A stretch of DNA of 64,000 nt from Bin55 sp963667455 (GTDB lineage Bacteria; Pseudomonadota; Gammaproteobacteria; Pseudomonadales; Azotimanducaceae). Position 1 is the first letter of the stretch. Each line of letters opens with the position of its first letter. The stretch is taken from positions 124,001 to 188,000 of the forward strand of contig CAXXFR010000029.1 of assembly GCA_963667455.2 (NCBI GenBank), given 5' to 3'. Position numbers and translations under genes: made by a program. The notes under the pieces are model-generated. The model saw only the letters and a list, made by a program, of their open reading frames with translations. It ran no database searches and had not been told where the DNA came from. This document shows positions 8,916 through 18,006 of the stretch, in pieces.

Positions 8916-10046
8916 ATGCGATTAGTCGCGACCACAGCAATTCTCATATTAGCGATTTGCTCATCGGCTCAACAGCCGGTCAAATTCACTGACGTAGACG
9001 GGAATGCATTTGAACTAATAACCTACACGGACGACGTTCCGGGTGCACGTCAGATGGCGTTGTCTGAGTCCGGAATGCTGTTCGTAGGATCACGTGGTCC
9101 GGGGTCGCTCTATGCGGTCGTCCCACCGACCTCCGAAGGTGAAAGACCCGAGGTGGTCACCTTCGAGACAGGACTCTCCATGCCGTCTGGATTGGTATTG
9201 CTCGGCAAAGATCTGTATGTGGGTGCGGTCAATCGTATTCTTCGCTATCCGGATATTGAAGAAAATTTCCGCGACGATCCTGAGCCAGAAGTCGTCACAG
9301 AAAGCTTGCCGAGGGCTTTTCACCACGGATGGAAATACCTATCAGTCGGACCAGACGGGAATCTGTACTTCAATGTCGGAGCTCCATGCAACATCTGCTT
9401 GTCGGAAGATGAGCGGTTCGCAACCATTATGAAAATGGATCCATCCACCGGCGAGGCGGAGATTTACGTGCACGGAATAAGGAACAGTGTCGGCATCGAT
9501 TGGCACCCGGAGAGTGGTCTGATGTGGTTCTCCGACAACGGCGGAGACAATTTGGGCGACGACTTTCCTCCCGAAGAAATCAATGTTGTCGAAGAGGCCG
9601 GAGTGCACTTCGGCTACCCGTTCCTGCACGGCGACAACGACCCCGATCCTCGTTTTGGCGATCAACTCGATCCTGAAGTCGACTACATCAAACCGGTTGT
9701 GAACATTCAGGCTCACGCGGCAGCGCTAGGCCTCGACTTCTACACGGCCGACGCTTTCCCAGATGTATATTCCAATGCACTGTTTGTCGCGGAACACGGT
9801 TCGTGGAACCGATCTTCCAAAGTGGGCTACCGTGTGTCAGTGATTCGATTTGATAAGGGTGAGCCGGTATACCAACCCTTCATCGACCTTTGGCTATCGG
9901 GAGAACGGGTCAGCGGCAGACCGAACGACGTGCTGTTGGATCACGACGGCAATCTGCTCGTCTCCGACGACCACCAGGGTGCCGTCTATCGGGTCAGATT
10001 CGCGCCGGAGCTCGATGCCGAGCCGGGACCGGGACTCGATCTCTAG
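8916..10046 (+). CDS. Secreted PQQ-dependent sugar dehydrogenase-like beta-propeller (glucose/sorbosone dehydrogenase family)
   Basis: A 376-residue exported protein. Residues 1-20 form a signal peptide (hydrophobic ATTAILILAI, then CSSAQQ). The rest is a six-bladed beta-propeller of the soluble glucose/L-sorbosone dehydrogenase type. Seen are the ADGLxxP-like segment LSMPSGLVLLGKDLYVG, YLSVGPDGNLYFNVG, IYVHGIRNSVGIDWHPESG, LMWFSDNGGDN, and VAEHGSWNRS near the end. These enzymes oxidise sugars or aldehydes in the periplasm with PQQ. Substrate and PQQ dependence are inferred from the family. It is divergent from dinG; the 3' end overlaps the convergent transglycosylase gene by 4 bp. Confidence 0.88.
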   Translation: MRLVATTAILILAICSSAQQPVKFTDVDGNAFELITYTDDVPGARQMALSESGMLFVGSRGPGSLYAVVPPTSEGERPEVVTFETGLSMPSGLVLLGKDLYVGAVNRILRYPDIEENFRDDPEPEVVTESLPRAFHHGWKYLSVGPDGNLYFNVGAPCNICLSEDERFATIMKMDPSTGEAEIYVHGIRNSVGIDWHPESGLMWFSDNGGDNLGDDFPPEEINVVEEAGVHFGYPFLHGDNDPDPRFGDQLDPEVDYIKPVVNIQAHAAALGLDFYTADAFPDVYSNALFVAEHGSWNRSSKVGYRVSVIRFDKGEPVYQPFIDLWLSGERVSGRPNDVLLDHDGNLLVSDDHQGAVYRVRFAPELDAEPGPGLDL

Positions 10047-10702
10047 TTGTAGTTCCGAGCAGGACCCTTGGTGCAACTTTGCAGTTGAGCCGCATAGGTT
10101 GCGGCCACCGCATGAACTTGGTCAGCTTTTTGCTCTAGCCCCGGGTAGTTTCTCCACTGACCGCTCCTATAGCCGGTCACGCCGGCGTAATAGGTGAGAT
10201 AGAGATTCTTGGCATCCCACGCACTTAGTCCGGTTTCTCGCATTGCTCCAGCGAGATACCAACCCACAAAATCTATGGCATCGCGAAAGTTGGTTCTACT
10301 TGCATTGCGTTTGCCTGTTCGTTCCTTGTAGTCCGACCAAGTCTCGTTCAATGCTTGTGAGTAGCCGTAAGCGGTCGACGGACGTTTCCACGGAATCACA
10401 AACAGAATTCGACTACGCGGCGGGCGTGCATTGTGGATGTAGCTTGACTCCCGTTTAATGATCGCCATCATAACGGCGACAGGAATGCCTCTCTCCCGTT
10501 CTGCTTTCAAGGCTGATCGATACCAAAATCGCTTTTCCGCGAATATCTTGCACAAGTCGGCAGTGTTGCTTGGAGGCCTTAACGACATGCAACCGACCAA
10601 CAGGACAGCGAAGACCAAGAGGCAGGTCCCGATGACTACGGTGTGGACACGAAGAATGCCATCGGCTCGAATTTCCTGAAGCACAATGCGGACTACTCGC
10701 AT
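10043..10702 (-). CDS. Membrane-anchored lytic transglycosylase (SLT domain lipoprotein)
   Basis: A 219-residue peptidoglycan lytic transglycosylase. The N-terminus has a hydrophobic helix ending in a lipobox (LLVGC, Cys38), so the mature protein should be a lipoprotein. The SLT fold follows: VAVMMAIIKRESSY holds the probable catalytic Glu85, then AYGYSQALNETWSDY, RDAIDFVGWYL and NLYLTYYAGVTGYRSGQW. This resembles the MltC/EmtA-type transglycosylases, which cleave glycan strands to 1,6-anhydromuropeptides at the outer membrane. It is convergent with the sugar dehydrogenase gene, and the stops overlap by 4 bp. Confidence 0.88.
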   Translation of the reverse strand: MRVVRIVLQEIRADGILRVHTVVIGTCLLVFAVLLVGCMSLRPPSNTADLCKIFAEKRFWYRSALKAERERGIPVAVMMAIIKRESSYIHNARPPRSRILFVIPWKRPSTAYGYSQALNETWSDYKERTGKRNASRTNFRDAIDFVGWYLAGAMRETGLSAWDAKNLYLTYYAGVTGYRSGQWRNYPGLEQKADQVHAVAATYAAQLQSCTKGPARNYN

Positions 10703-10909
10703 GAGTCAGCTGTCTTGAACTCTATTATCCAAGTATTGTTTGGATAGCCGGTAGCCGCGTAAGTTGCATCATCGGTTAGTCCTCACCACTCAGCTGCTTG
10801 GTCTTCGACCGTTTCCCCTCTCAATAACACGTCCGGCAGTCTCAATCAATGGGAATTCCATTCAAGTGCTGAAAGGAATTGCATCTCGCCTTGTTAGTAG
10901 AATTTTCTG

Positions 10910-11818
10910 GTGCGTGCGATCGACTTATTTTGCGGAGCGGGAGGCCTGAGTCGAGGACTTTCCGATGCGGGCATGGACATCGTTCTTGGTGTCGATTCCT
11001 GGGGGCCGGCTGTCGATACCTATCGACGCAACATGTCCCACCCTGTTCGTTGCATGGATCTGTGCGAAGTGGATCAAGCTAGCGACGAACTGACGAGCTT
11101 GAATCCCGACCTGATCGTTGGAGGACCACCGTGTCAGGACTTCTCGAGTGCTGGAAAACGCAGCGAAGGAACACGAGCAAATCTGACAGAAGTATTTGCT
11201 GAAATCGTTGGTCGTTGCAAGCCGAACTTCATTCTCATGGAAAACGTACCAAGAGTACGATCCAGCACCGCGTATCGTAATGCCAAGAGCAATTTGCAAC
11301 GCCAAGGCTATTCCTTGTACGAGCGAGTTCTCGATGCCAGTCTTTGCAGAGTCCCACAGATCCGAAAGCGCTTGTTTATGTTTGGTTGGGTAGCTGCAGA
11401 GAATGCTGACGAGCGATTGCACTCGGTGATCGAGGAGTCGCTCGATACCCATCGCCTGACGGTCAAGGAGTACATGAAGGGCGAAATTTCCGTCTCTCAC
11501 TACTACCGCCATCCGAGAAACTACTCCCGCAGAGCGGTGTTTTCGGTCCACGAGCCTTCCCCTACGGTTAGGAGTGTCAATCGACCCGTACCGCCCAATT
11601 ACAAACGCAATCCAAGTGACAGCGCTTCCCCACGCAGAGTGAGGGCGTTGACGGCTCGTGAGCGTAGTCGAATTCAGACTTTCCCTAGAGATTGGCAGTG
11701 GTCGAATGAGAGTCAGCCGCTAACGAAGACGGACACCGAACTCCTCATCGGCAATGCCGTTCCTGTCAACTTGGCGAAGTTCGTCGGAACCGCCATGTTG
11801 GAAGTGTTCAATGGCTGA
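10910..11818 (+). CDS. Orphan DNA (cytosine-5-)-methyltransferase
   Basis: A 302-residue C5 cytosine DNA methyltransferase. Motif I is IDLFCGAGG at residues 4-12, motif IV GGPPCQDFSS with nucleophile Cys75, motif VI the ENV triad (Glu111), motif VIII VPQIRKRLFMFG, motif IX ALTARERSRIQTFP and motif X LIGNAVPVNLAK near 280. All catalytic parts are present, so it should be active. An in-frame TAG 12 bases upstream leaves GTG 10910 as the only sensible start; no ribosome-binding site is seen. The target-recognition region (about residues 180-240) is short. No restriction nuclease or Vsr gene is adjacent. The recognition sequence is unknown. Confidence 0.92.
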   Translation: MRAIDLFCGAGGLSRGLSDAGMDIVLGVDSWGPAVDTYRRNMSHPVRCMDLCEVDQASDELTSLNPDLIVGGPPCQDFSSAGKRSEGTRANLTEVFAEIVGRCKPNFILMENVPRVRSSTAYRNAKSNLQRQGYSLYERVLDASLCRVPQIRKRLFMFGWVAAENADERLHSVIEESLDTHRLTVKEYMKGEISVSHYYRHPRNYSRRAVFSVHEPSPTVRSVNRPVPPNYKRNPSDSASPRRVRALTARERSRIQTFPRDWQWSNESQPLTKTDTELLIGNAVPVNLAKFVGTAMLEVFNG

Positions 11819-11946
11819 GATGGTTGTTGCCATCGACTATAGCGAGTTCTCTCAGGTGTTCTGAATTGTGGTTCCAAGTGTCTCGATTGCACCAAATGTC
11901 AATGCTTATACTTCAATGCAAATACGCTGAGCGAGAGACTTGAGCC

Positions 11947-12429
11947 ATGGCAATCGAAGAAGGGAAAACCGCTCCCCCATTCACTTTGAACGACATGAAC
12001 GGAGACCAAACGTCACTCTCCGACTTCAAAGGTCAAAACGTCGTCGTGTACTTCTACCCTCGCGACGATACTCCGGGATGCACTAAGGAAGCTTGTGGAT
12101 TTCGTGACTTATGGGACGACATCAAGGCCACCAACACAGTCGTTCTGGGGATCTCGCCTGACAAGGAAGCCGCCCACCAGAAGTTCCGCGACAAGTATCA
12201 GTTGCCGTTCACACTGCTGTGCGATCCCGAGAAAGAGGTAATGAACGAGTACGATGCCTTCGGCGAGAAAACGATGTACGGCCGCAAGACCATGGGAGTC
12301 ATTCGGTCCACCGTAATCGTTGCACCCGACGGCACAGTGGCCAAACACTGGCGACGTGTTCCGAAAGCGGCAGACCATCCGCAAAAGGTGTTGGAAGTAC
12401 TGGAACAGCTCTCGCAAGCAGAGAGCTAG
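11947..12429 (+). CDS. bcp: Thioredoxin-dependent peroxiredoxin, Bcp/PrxQ type
   Basis: A 160-residue peroxiredoxin that reduces hydrogen and organic peroxides using thioredoxin. The active-site stretch FYPRDDTPGCTKEACGF shows the peroxidatic Cys45 and, five residues on, the resolving Cys50, the arrangement of the atypical two-Cys Bcp subgroup. APPFTLNDMNG and the late IRSTVIVAPDG segment match the family, and the length is normal. It is probably cytoplasmic. It is convergent with the FAH-family gene 30 bp away and probably monocistronic. Confidence 0.95.
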   Translation: MAIEEGKTAPPFTLNDMNGDQTSLSDFKGQNVVVYFYPRDDTPGCTKEACGFRDLWDDIKATNTVVLGISPDKEAAHQKFRDKYQLPFTLLCDPEKEVMNEYDAFGEKTMYGRKTMGVIRSTVIVAPDGTVAKHWRRVPKAADHPQKVLEVLEQLSQAES

Positions 12430-12459
12430 TAGTTCTAGCCCGTTAAGCTTCTGACCGAG

Positions 12460-13305
12460 TTAGCCAACTATTACCGAGTGATCCAAAGAGCCGACCGGAG
12501 ACACTGACACCGAAATCGTGTCGCCTTCGTCCATGAACACGGGAGGATTGCGAGCCGCGCCCACTCCCCCAGGTGTCCCGGTCACAATCACATCGCCCGG
12601 AACGAGTTCGGTAAACGTCGAGCAGTAATTGACCAACTCTGCAAATCCGAAGACTAAGTCGGATGACTTTGCACGCTGCATCTCCTGTCCGTTCAATCGA
12701 GTCGTGAGCTCCATTTCGTCCAAGTCGCCCACCTCATCCGTAGTCATGATCCAAGGTCCGAATCCGCCCGTTCCAATGAAGTTCTTGCCAGGCGTGAACT
12801 GACTCGTGTGCCGTTGATACTCTCGAACGCTTCCATCGTTGTAGCAACTGAATCCGAAGACGTGATCGAGAAATCGCTCTTTCGAAATCCGCCTTCCACG
12901 TTCTCCAATAATTAACGCTATCTCTCCCTCGAAGTCCAAAGTATTCGATTCCAATGGACGAATCATGTTGCCTTTGTGGCCAACTTGCGCGGCGGCAAAT
13001 CGCACAAAAATAGTCGGGTTCGTCTCCCCACCCCTTCCAGTTTCCAACTGATGAGCCCGGTAGTTCAGGCCAACGCAGAGGATCTTGTCGGGATTGACTA
13101 TGGGAGGCAAGAACGTTACAGATGCCTGATCGATTCGAGGCGCTTCAGTTGAGCCATCGCTCGCCAATTCAGCGAGTGAACCGGACGCTAGTGCTTCCTT
13201 GAGTCCCGGATAGCCGGAGTCGCGGCCAACATCCACGATCCGCTCGTCTGCATCGACGAATCCGAACGAGGCAGTTCCATCTTGTGTAAATGACAACCAA
13301 CGCAT
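12460..13305 (-). CDS. Fumarylacetoacetate hydrolase (FAH) family protein
   Basis: A 281-residue FAH-fold enzyme. The catalytic core starts at KILCVGLNYRAH; the metal-binding acids are visible in LDFEGEIALIIG and YNDGSVREYQ, followed by GKNFIGTGGFGPW and VTGTPGGVGAAR. Relatives hydrolyse acylpyruvates or decarboxylate 2-oxo acids in the breakdown of aromatic compounds and sugar acids; the exact substrate is unknown. It is the last gene of a minus-strand run with an alcohol dehydrogenase, pdxA, ribBA and a CoA transferase. The 50-bp gap to the dehydrogenase allows co-transcription. Confidence 0.9.
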   Translation of the reverse strand: MRWLSFTQDGTASFGFVDADERIVDVGRDSGYPGLKEALASGSLAELASDGSTEAPRIDQASVTFLPPIVNPDKILCVGLNYRAHQLETGRGGETNPTIFVRFAAAQVGHKGNMIRPLESNTLDFEGEIALIIGERGRRISKERFLDHVFGFSCYNDGSVREYQRHTSQFTPGKNFIGTGGFGPWIMTTDEVGDLDEMELTTRLNGQEMQRAKSSDLVFGFAELVNYCSTFTELVPGDVIVTGTPGGVGAARNPPVFMDEGDTISVSVSPVGSLDHSVIVG

Positions 13306-13354
13306 GTTGTCCGCTCCTTAGGGATCAAGTAGAAAGTGTCAAGGATTTTTCAAA

Positions 13355-14446
13355 TCAATCGTTGTCGAAGATGATCACGCTACGCGCTTCTTCGCCAGTC
13401 TCCAATCGATCCATGGCATCGTTCACATCACCGAGCTCGATTCGTTCCGCCACCATGTCGTCCAAGTGCAACGAACCCTGCAGGTAGAAGTCGACAAATC
13501 GAGGCATGTCGACGCGGAATCTATTCGAGCCCATCATCGAACCTTGCAAAGCCTTTTCCTGAAGGAAGTCCGGTCCGTGTAGTTCGACCATCTCGCCGGG
13601 TGGAATCATGCCAATGACCGTTGCTGTTCCACCCGCCCGCAACATACGAAACGCCTGTTCGGCGGCTATCTTCTTGCCAATCGCTTCAAAGGAGTAGTGA
13701 ACGCCTCCTCCTGTCAGCTCGCGAACAGCCTGAACGGGATCGTCGCGTGAAGCGTCGATACCGTCCGTCGCTCCGAACTTGCGAGCAAGGTCCAGCTTGG
13801 ATGCAATGCGATCAATGGCAATCACTCTTCCAGCTCCGGCGATCGCAGCTCCATTGATGCACGACAAACCAACACCACCGCAACCGATTACCGCAACGGT
13901 CGCTCCAGGCTCTACACCCGCGGTATGAATGACCGCTCCAATGCCTGTGGTCACTCCGCATCCAATCAATGCTGCTCTATCCAACGGCATGTCTTCGCGT
14001 ATCTTGGCAACCGAATGCTCATGCACGAGCATGTGTTCGCAGAAGGATCCCAAGTCGGCGAATTGTTGAAGACGGTTTCCATCCTGAGTCAGCCGGGGTT
14101 CCTGATCCGCACCCCGACGCGTCTCGGGAGACTGGCACAGCGACATGTGTCCGGTCAGACAGTACTCGCAATGCCCGCAAAATACCGATAGACAAGTGAT
14201 GACATGATCACCAGGTTTCACGTACGACACGTCCGATCCGACTTGCTCCACGATTCCGGCGGCTTCATGCCCTAGAACCATGGGCGGTCGACTCGGGTAG
14301 GTTCCGTTGTAGAAATGCAGGTCCGAATGGCAAACTCCGGCGGCCGCGGTGCGAATTAGCACCTCACGAGGTCCAGGTTTCGAAAGCTGAATTTGCTCAA
14401 CTTCCATCGGCGTTTGGACTTGCCGAAATACCGCTGCTCTTGACAT
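13355..14446 (-). CDS. Zinc-dependent alcohol dehydrogenase (MDR superfamily)
   Basis: A 363-residue medium-chain dehydrogenase. The catalytic zinc site is AGVCHSDLHF (Cys39) and GHEAAG; the structural zinc loop is CGHCEYCLTGHMSLC. The NAD-binding glycine motif is VIGCGGVGLSCING. Overall it resembles the class III / aryl-alcohol group of zinc alcohol dehydrogenases, and the substrate is not determined. ATG 14446 is chosen because GGAGGG lies 8 bases upstream; a TTG one codon earlier also keeps the frame open. It sits between the FAH-family gene and pdxA. Confidence 0.9.
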   Translation of the reverse strand: MSRAAVFRQVQTPMEVEQIQLSKPGPREVLIRTAAAGVCHSDLHFYNGTYPSRPPMVLGHEAAGIVEQVGSDVSYVKPGDHVITCLSVFCGHCEYCLTGHMSLCQSPETRRGADQEPRLTQDGNRLQQFADLGSFCEHMLVHEHSVAKIREDMPLDRAALIGCGVTTGIGAVIHTAGVEPGATVAVIGCGGVGLSCINGAAIAGAGRVIAIDRIASKLDLARKFGATDGIDASRDDPVQAVRELTGGGVHYSFEAIGKKIAAEQAFRMLRAGGTATVIGMIPPGEMVELHGPDFLQEKALQGSMMGSNRFRVDMPRFVDFYLQGSLHLDDMVAERIELGDVNDAMDRLETGEEARSVIIFDND

Positions 14447-14525
14447 CAATTACTCCCTCCAAAAAACTCTTCGTATATGCAACTGCCGAGACAATTGGGC
14501 CACGGACGCACTCTTTTCGCCTAAC

Positions 14526-15506
14526 TCAGCCGCGTGCCTCGCTCCCCAACTCGCCGGTGCTCAGCTGAATTGCTGCATCGATCGCAGCGACCGTACTGCG
14601 AGGATCCGCAACGCCCTTTCCGGCAATATCGAATGCCGTTCCGTGATCGACGGATGTGCGTATGAACGGAATACCCATTGTCGCTGAAATGCTGTCGTGG
14701 AAATTGTGCACCTTGATGGCAATGTGCCCTTGGTCGTGGTACATGGCAAGTACCACATCGAATTCACCATTAATCGCTCGACTGAACACCGAGTCGGCAG
14801 GCAAGGGTCCAACCGCATCGATCCCTTCCTTTCTTGCATCCTCGACAGCGGGCGAGATTTCGTCCAGCTCTTCCCTACCAAGCAACCCCCCTTCTCCGCC
14901 ATGGGGATTCAAAGCAGCCGCGGCAATGCGAACCTTAGGCATTCCCCACTGCTCGAAACTCTTCTGACACAAACGCAGTTTTTCCAACACTGTCTCTCGG
15001 GTCACGAATTTGCCAGCCTCGATCAACGACTTGTGGGTTGAAAGGTGAACAACACGGAGACCCGGAGTCATGAGCATGGTTGCCACCGAGTCCGATTGTG
15101 ACAGTCGACCCAGAATTTCCTGATGGCCAATGTCCTCAAAGCCTGCCTCGTGGATGGCTTCCTTGTGAAGCGGACAGGTCATCATCGCGTGGATGTTGCC
15201 GTTCATAGCATCGTGAGCGGCTCGCTCTACGCTGGTCACAGCGATAACGCCGCATTCACTCATGATCTTGCCGAATTGAAAGTCTTCAGGCTTCGGCAGG
15301 CCAACGTCCACCAACTCCACTTCATCGAGTAGCGACGGGTCCGTGCCACCGACAGATGCACCATCTCGGAGCGCCCACTCGCATCCATAGAGAATCGGTG
15401 TACAGCGTCGTTGGACTTCGGATAAAGCTTTGGCGAGGACTTCCGTGCCAATTCCGGCAGGGTCGCCCAGCGTAATTCCTATCCGAGGTTGCTCACTTCC
15501 TGACAT
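14526..15506 (-). CDS. pdxA: 4-hydroxythreonine-4-phosphate dehydrogenase (PdxA family)
   Basis: A 326-residue NAD-dependent enzyme of pyridoxal-phosphate synthesis. Seen are ITLGDPAGIG at the N-terminus, TCPLHKEAI, the metal ligands in HLSTHKSL, MYHDQGHIAIK and TSVDHGTAFDIAGKGVADP, all standard for PdxA. A paralogue, PdxA2, oxidises 4-phospho-threonate or -erythronate in sugar-acid catabolism. Since this gene is away from ksgA/surA and next to catabolic genes, that alternative cannot be excluded. Its start is 19 bp downstream of the ribBA stop, so they probably form one transcript. Confidence 0.92.
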   Translation of the reverse strand: MSGSEQPRIGITLGDPAGIGTEVLAKALSEVQRRCTPILYGCEWALRDGASVGGTDPSLLDEVELVDVGLPKPEDFQFGKIMSECGVIAVTSVERAAHDAMNGNIHAMMTCPLHKEAIHEAGFEDIGHQEILGRLSQSDSVATMLMTPGLRVVHLSTHKSLIEAGKFVTRETVLEKLRLCQKSFEQWGMPKVRIAAAALNPHGGEGGLLGREELDEISPAVEDARKEGIDAVGPLPADSVFSRAINGEFDVVLAMYHDQGHIAIKVHNFHDSISATMGIPFIRTSVDHGTAFDIAGKGVADPRSTVAAIDAAIQLSTGELGSEARG

Positions 15507-15524
15507 CCCTTAACTACCTTGCGA

Positions 15525-16631
15525 TTAACTTGACTCGTCGATCAGTTCGACTCCGCTCAATCGAAGTCCGAACCCCTCCAGTCCGACGTAGTCCACACGT
15601 CGACCGGCCAGAATCCTGATGGAAGTCAACCCCAGATCGCGCAGAATCTGCGCTCCAACCCCGATTTCGAGCCACTCAAGGGCGCGCTGCGACTCTCTGG
15701 TGGAGCGGCCACCATGCAAGTGGTCGGCTGGCACACCTTCAAATCCGCCTCGCAAGTAGATAAACACACCGCCCCGCTTCTCAACAAGTCGATCCAACGA
15801 GACATCGACCAGTCTCGACACGTGCTCGTCCTGAGGTCCAAAAATATCTTCCACCAACTTCTCCCGATGAATGCGGACTAGCACATCCGAATCATCTGCA
15901 GGATTGCCGAACACCAATGCAAGGTGCTCGGCGTCTTCAAACTTCGTGCGGTACGAAAATCCCTTTGCAACCCCTACCCGGGTTCGAACCGGAAACTCGT
16001 TGATTCGCTCGACTAGCTTTTCGCGCCGTTGTCTCCACGAAATCAGTTCTGCAATCGAAATGATGGGTAGTTTGTTCTCTTTGGCAAACTCCAGCAGTTC
16101 GGGCAACCGCTTGACACTTCCATCATCGTTGACGAGTTCAGCCAGAACTCCCACTGGAGCACATCCAGCGAGCGTTGCCAAATCGATGGCGGCCTCCGTA
16201 TGTCCTGATCGAACTAGAACACCACCACGTCTTGCAACCAGTGGGAAGACGTGACCCGGGCGTACAAAATCGGCGGCTTGAGTATTGTTGCTGGCCAAAG
16301 CCTGCACTGTGTTGGCGCGTTCCTCTGCCGCGATGCCGGTCGACAATCCATGCTTGTAGTCGATGCTCACCGTAAAAGCCGTCGATAGCGGCGCATCATT
16401 GCGGGACACCATCGGTTCGAGCCGCAGTCTATCTGCCTGTTCCTGAGTGATCGGCGTACAGAGAATGCCGCTGGTGTGGCGCACCATGAACGCAACTCTA
16501 TCGGGCGTTGCCTTGGACGCGGCCATGATCAGGTCGCCTTCGTTCTCCCGATCCTCGTCGTCAACGACAACGACGAGCTCTCCTCGGCCAACGGCCTCAA
16601 TGGCGTCTTCGATGCGATGGAACAACTTCAA
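15525..16631 (-). CDS. ribBA: 3,4-dihydroxy-2-butanone 4-phosphate synthase with degenerate GTP cyclohydrolase II domain
   Basis: A 368-residue two-domain protein of riboflavin synthesis. The N-terminal RibB domain (about 1-205) keeps its active-site acidic loop DDEDRENEGDLI, plus RHTSGILC and RSGHTEAAIDLA, so it should convert ribulose 5-phosphate to dihydroxybutanone phosphate. The C-terminal RibA-like domain has the fold but not the zinc cysteines: the usual IHSEC...DVFGS..CDC region reads IHREKLVEDIFGPQDEH. GTP cyclohydrolase II activity is therefore unlikely; a separate ribA would be needed. No FMN riboswitch is seen in the 96-bp upstream gap. Confidence 0.9.
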   Translation of the reverse strand: MKLFHRIEDAIEAVGRGELVVVVDDEDRENEGDLIMAASKATPDRVAFMVRHTSGILCTPITQEQADRLRLEPMVSRNDAPLSTAFTVSIDYKHGLSTGIAAEERANTVQALASNNTQAADFVRPGHVFPLVARRGGVLVRSGHTEAAIDLATLAGCAPVGVLAELVNDDGSVKRLPELLEFAKENKLPIISIAELISWRQRREKLVERINEFPVRTRVGVAKGFSYRTKFEDAEHLALVFGNPADDSDVLVRIHREKLVEDIFGPQDEHVSRLVDVSLDRLVEKRGGVFIYLRGGFEGVPADHLHGGRSTRESQRALEWLEIGVGAQILRDLGLTSIRILAGRRVDYVGLEGFGLRLSGVELIDESS

Positions 16632-16727
16632 TCGTCCCTTTGATTTCGGTTCATTAGCCTAACACTCGCCCTATTTCTGTCTCTCTCGACTGTGAAGTAG
16701 CCATTGCTCGGTCTGTATCCGATCAAT

Positions 16728-17936
16728 CTAAATTGCACCTTGATCGGAAAAGGCGTTGACCTCCATTGGAGTCAATCCCAACAACTCACCATAGATCGAT
16801 TCGTTGTCAGCACCCAACTCACGCGGCATCGTCGCATCGGGTGGTTGAACATCGTCAAAGCGAATCGGGGTCGTAAACAGCTTCAGATCGCGGTTGTGTT
16901 CGTCAGCCACCTCTTGCAACATTCCTCGTTCGGCAAGATGAGGATCGTTGAGCACGTCGTGCAGAGTTTGAACCGGAGCGCAAGGAACTTGATGCTGTTG
17001 GCAAGTCTTAAACACTTCATCGGTTGTATGGGATTTCGTCCACTCTGAAACCACCGAGTCCGTCAATTCCATTGCTTCAGATCGCAATTTCACACTTTCC
17101 AAACGCGGGTCATCGAGCAGACCAGGCTGGTTCATTGCAATCGCCAACTTGCGCCAGTGACCTTCTCGAATGCAAATGATGGCAACGTAACCGTCGGCTG
17201 TTTCATAGATGTTGTAAGGAGCGATCGCCTTAGCCTGATGGTGATTTCCAGTGCGAGGTGGGTTGCTTCCAAGCCGGTAGTATGCTCCGATCGCTGAACA
17301 CAGTGTGGCAATAACCGAATCCTGCATTGCGACGTCGAGAACAGCTCCTCGATTGGTGCGCTCTCGACGAAACAACGCCGTCGTGATTGCTCCGTACAAG
17401 TGAATACCACCTAGCATGTCGCAAACTGCGGGCCCCGACTTCAACGGAGGTTCACCTTCGTTGCCCGTGATCGCGACGATCCCTGACATGGCCTGAACTG
17501 TGACATCCATCGCCAAGTAATCGGCATGTGGACCATTCTGTCCAAATCCTGTTCCAGCGGCGTAGATAAGTCGTGGGTTGATGTCAGTCAGAACTTCACT
17601 TCCCACGCCAAACTTGGCCATGGTTCCTGGTCGGTAGTTCTCGAGTAGCACATCAGCCTTCAAAACCAACCGTTTTAGCAATGACTGACCTTGCGAGGAC
17701 TTCAGGTTGAGCGTGATAGCTTCCTTATTGCCATTCAACGCAATGAACGGATAGCCCTCGCCGGATTCCGGATCGGAGTTCCGCAGAGTCTCTCCGAGCG
17801 GACTCTCCACCTTGATGACTCGAGCACCCGCCATCGCCAACAAGTGCCCGCAATAGGGTCCGTTGTAGATTTGGCCGAAGTCAAGAACCGTAATGCCGTG
17901 GAGCGGCTGCGACTGGTCCTGCAAAGTTTGGGTCAT
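16728..17936 (-). CDS. CaiB/BaiF-family CoA transferase
   Basis: A 402-residue class III CoA transferase, which moves CoA between organic acids through an aspartyl-CoA intermediate. Seen: ITVLDFGQIYNGPYCG at the start, RVIKVESPLGE, LENYRPGTMAKFG, the likely nucleophile Asp in YLAMDVTVQAMSG, and CAPVQTLHDVLNDPHLAERGM near the C-terminus. The acid substrate cannot be read from the sequence. It is upstream of ribBA with a 97-bp gap and divergent from the tRNA gene. Confidence 0.9.
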   Translation of the reverse strand: MTQTLQDQSQPLHGITVLDFGQIYNGPYCGHLLAMAGARVIKVESPLGETLRNSDPESGEGYPFIALNGNKEAITLNLKSSQGQSLLKRLVLKADVLLENYRPGTMAKFGVGSEVLTDINPRLIYAAGTGFGQNGPHADYLAMDVTVQAMSGIVAITGNEGEPPLKSGPAVCDMLGGIHLYGAITTALFRRERTNRGAVLDVAMQDSVIATLCSAIGAYYRLGSNPPRTGNHHQAKAIAPYNIYETADGYVAIICIREGHWRKLAIAMNQPGLLDDPRLESVKLRSEAMELTDSVVSEWTKSHTTDEVFKTCQQHQVPCAPVQTLHDVLNDPHLAERGMLQEVADEHNRDLKLFTTPIRFDDVQPPDATMPRELGADNESIYGELLGLTPMEVNAFSDQGAI

Positions 17937-18006
17937 GCTTTTTCGAACTCCAGCAGGCCGGTCCGAATAAGCGGTGCAGACCTATAATGTCCGCCACTCA
18001 TGGACT

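Noticed and set aside
16632..16727. FMN riboswitch upstream of ribBA
   Set aside because: The gap is too short and lacks the conserved RFN core.
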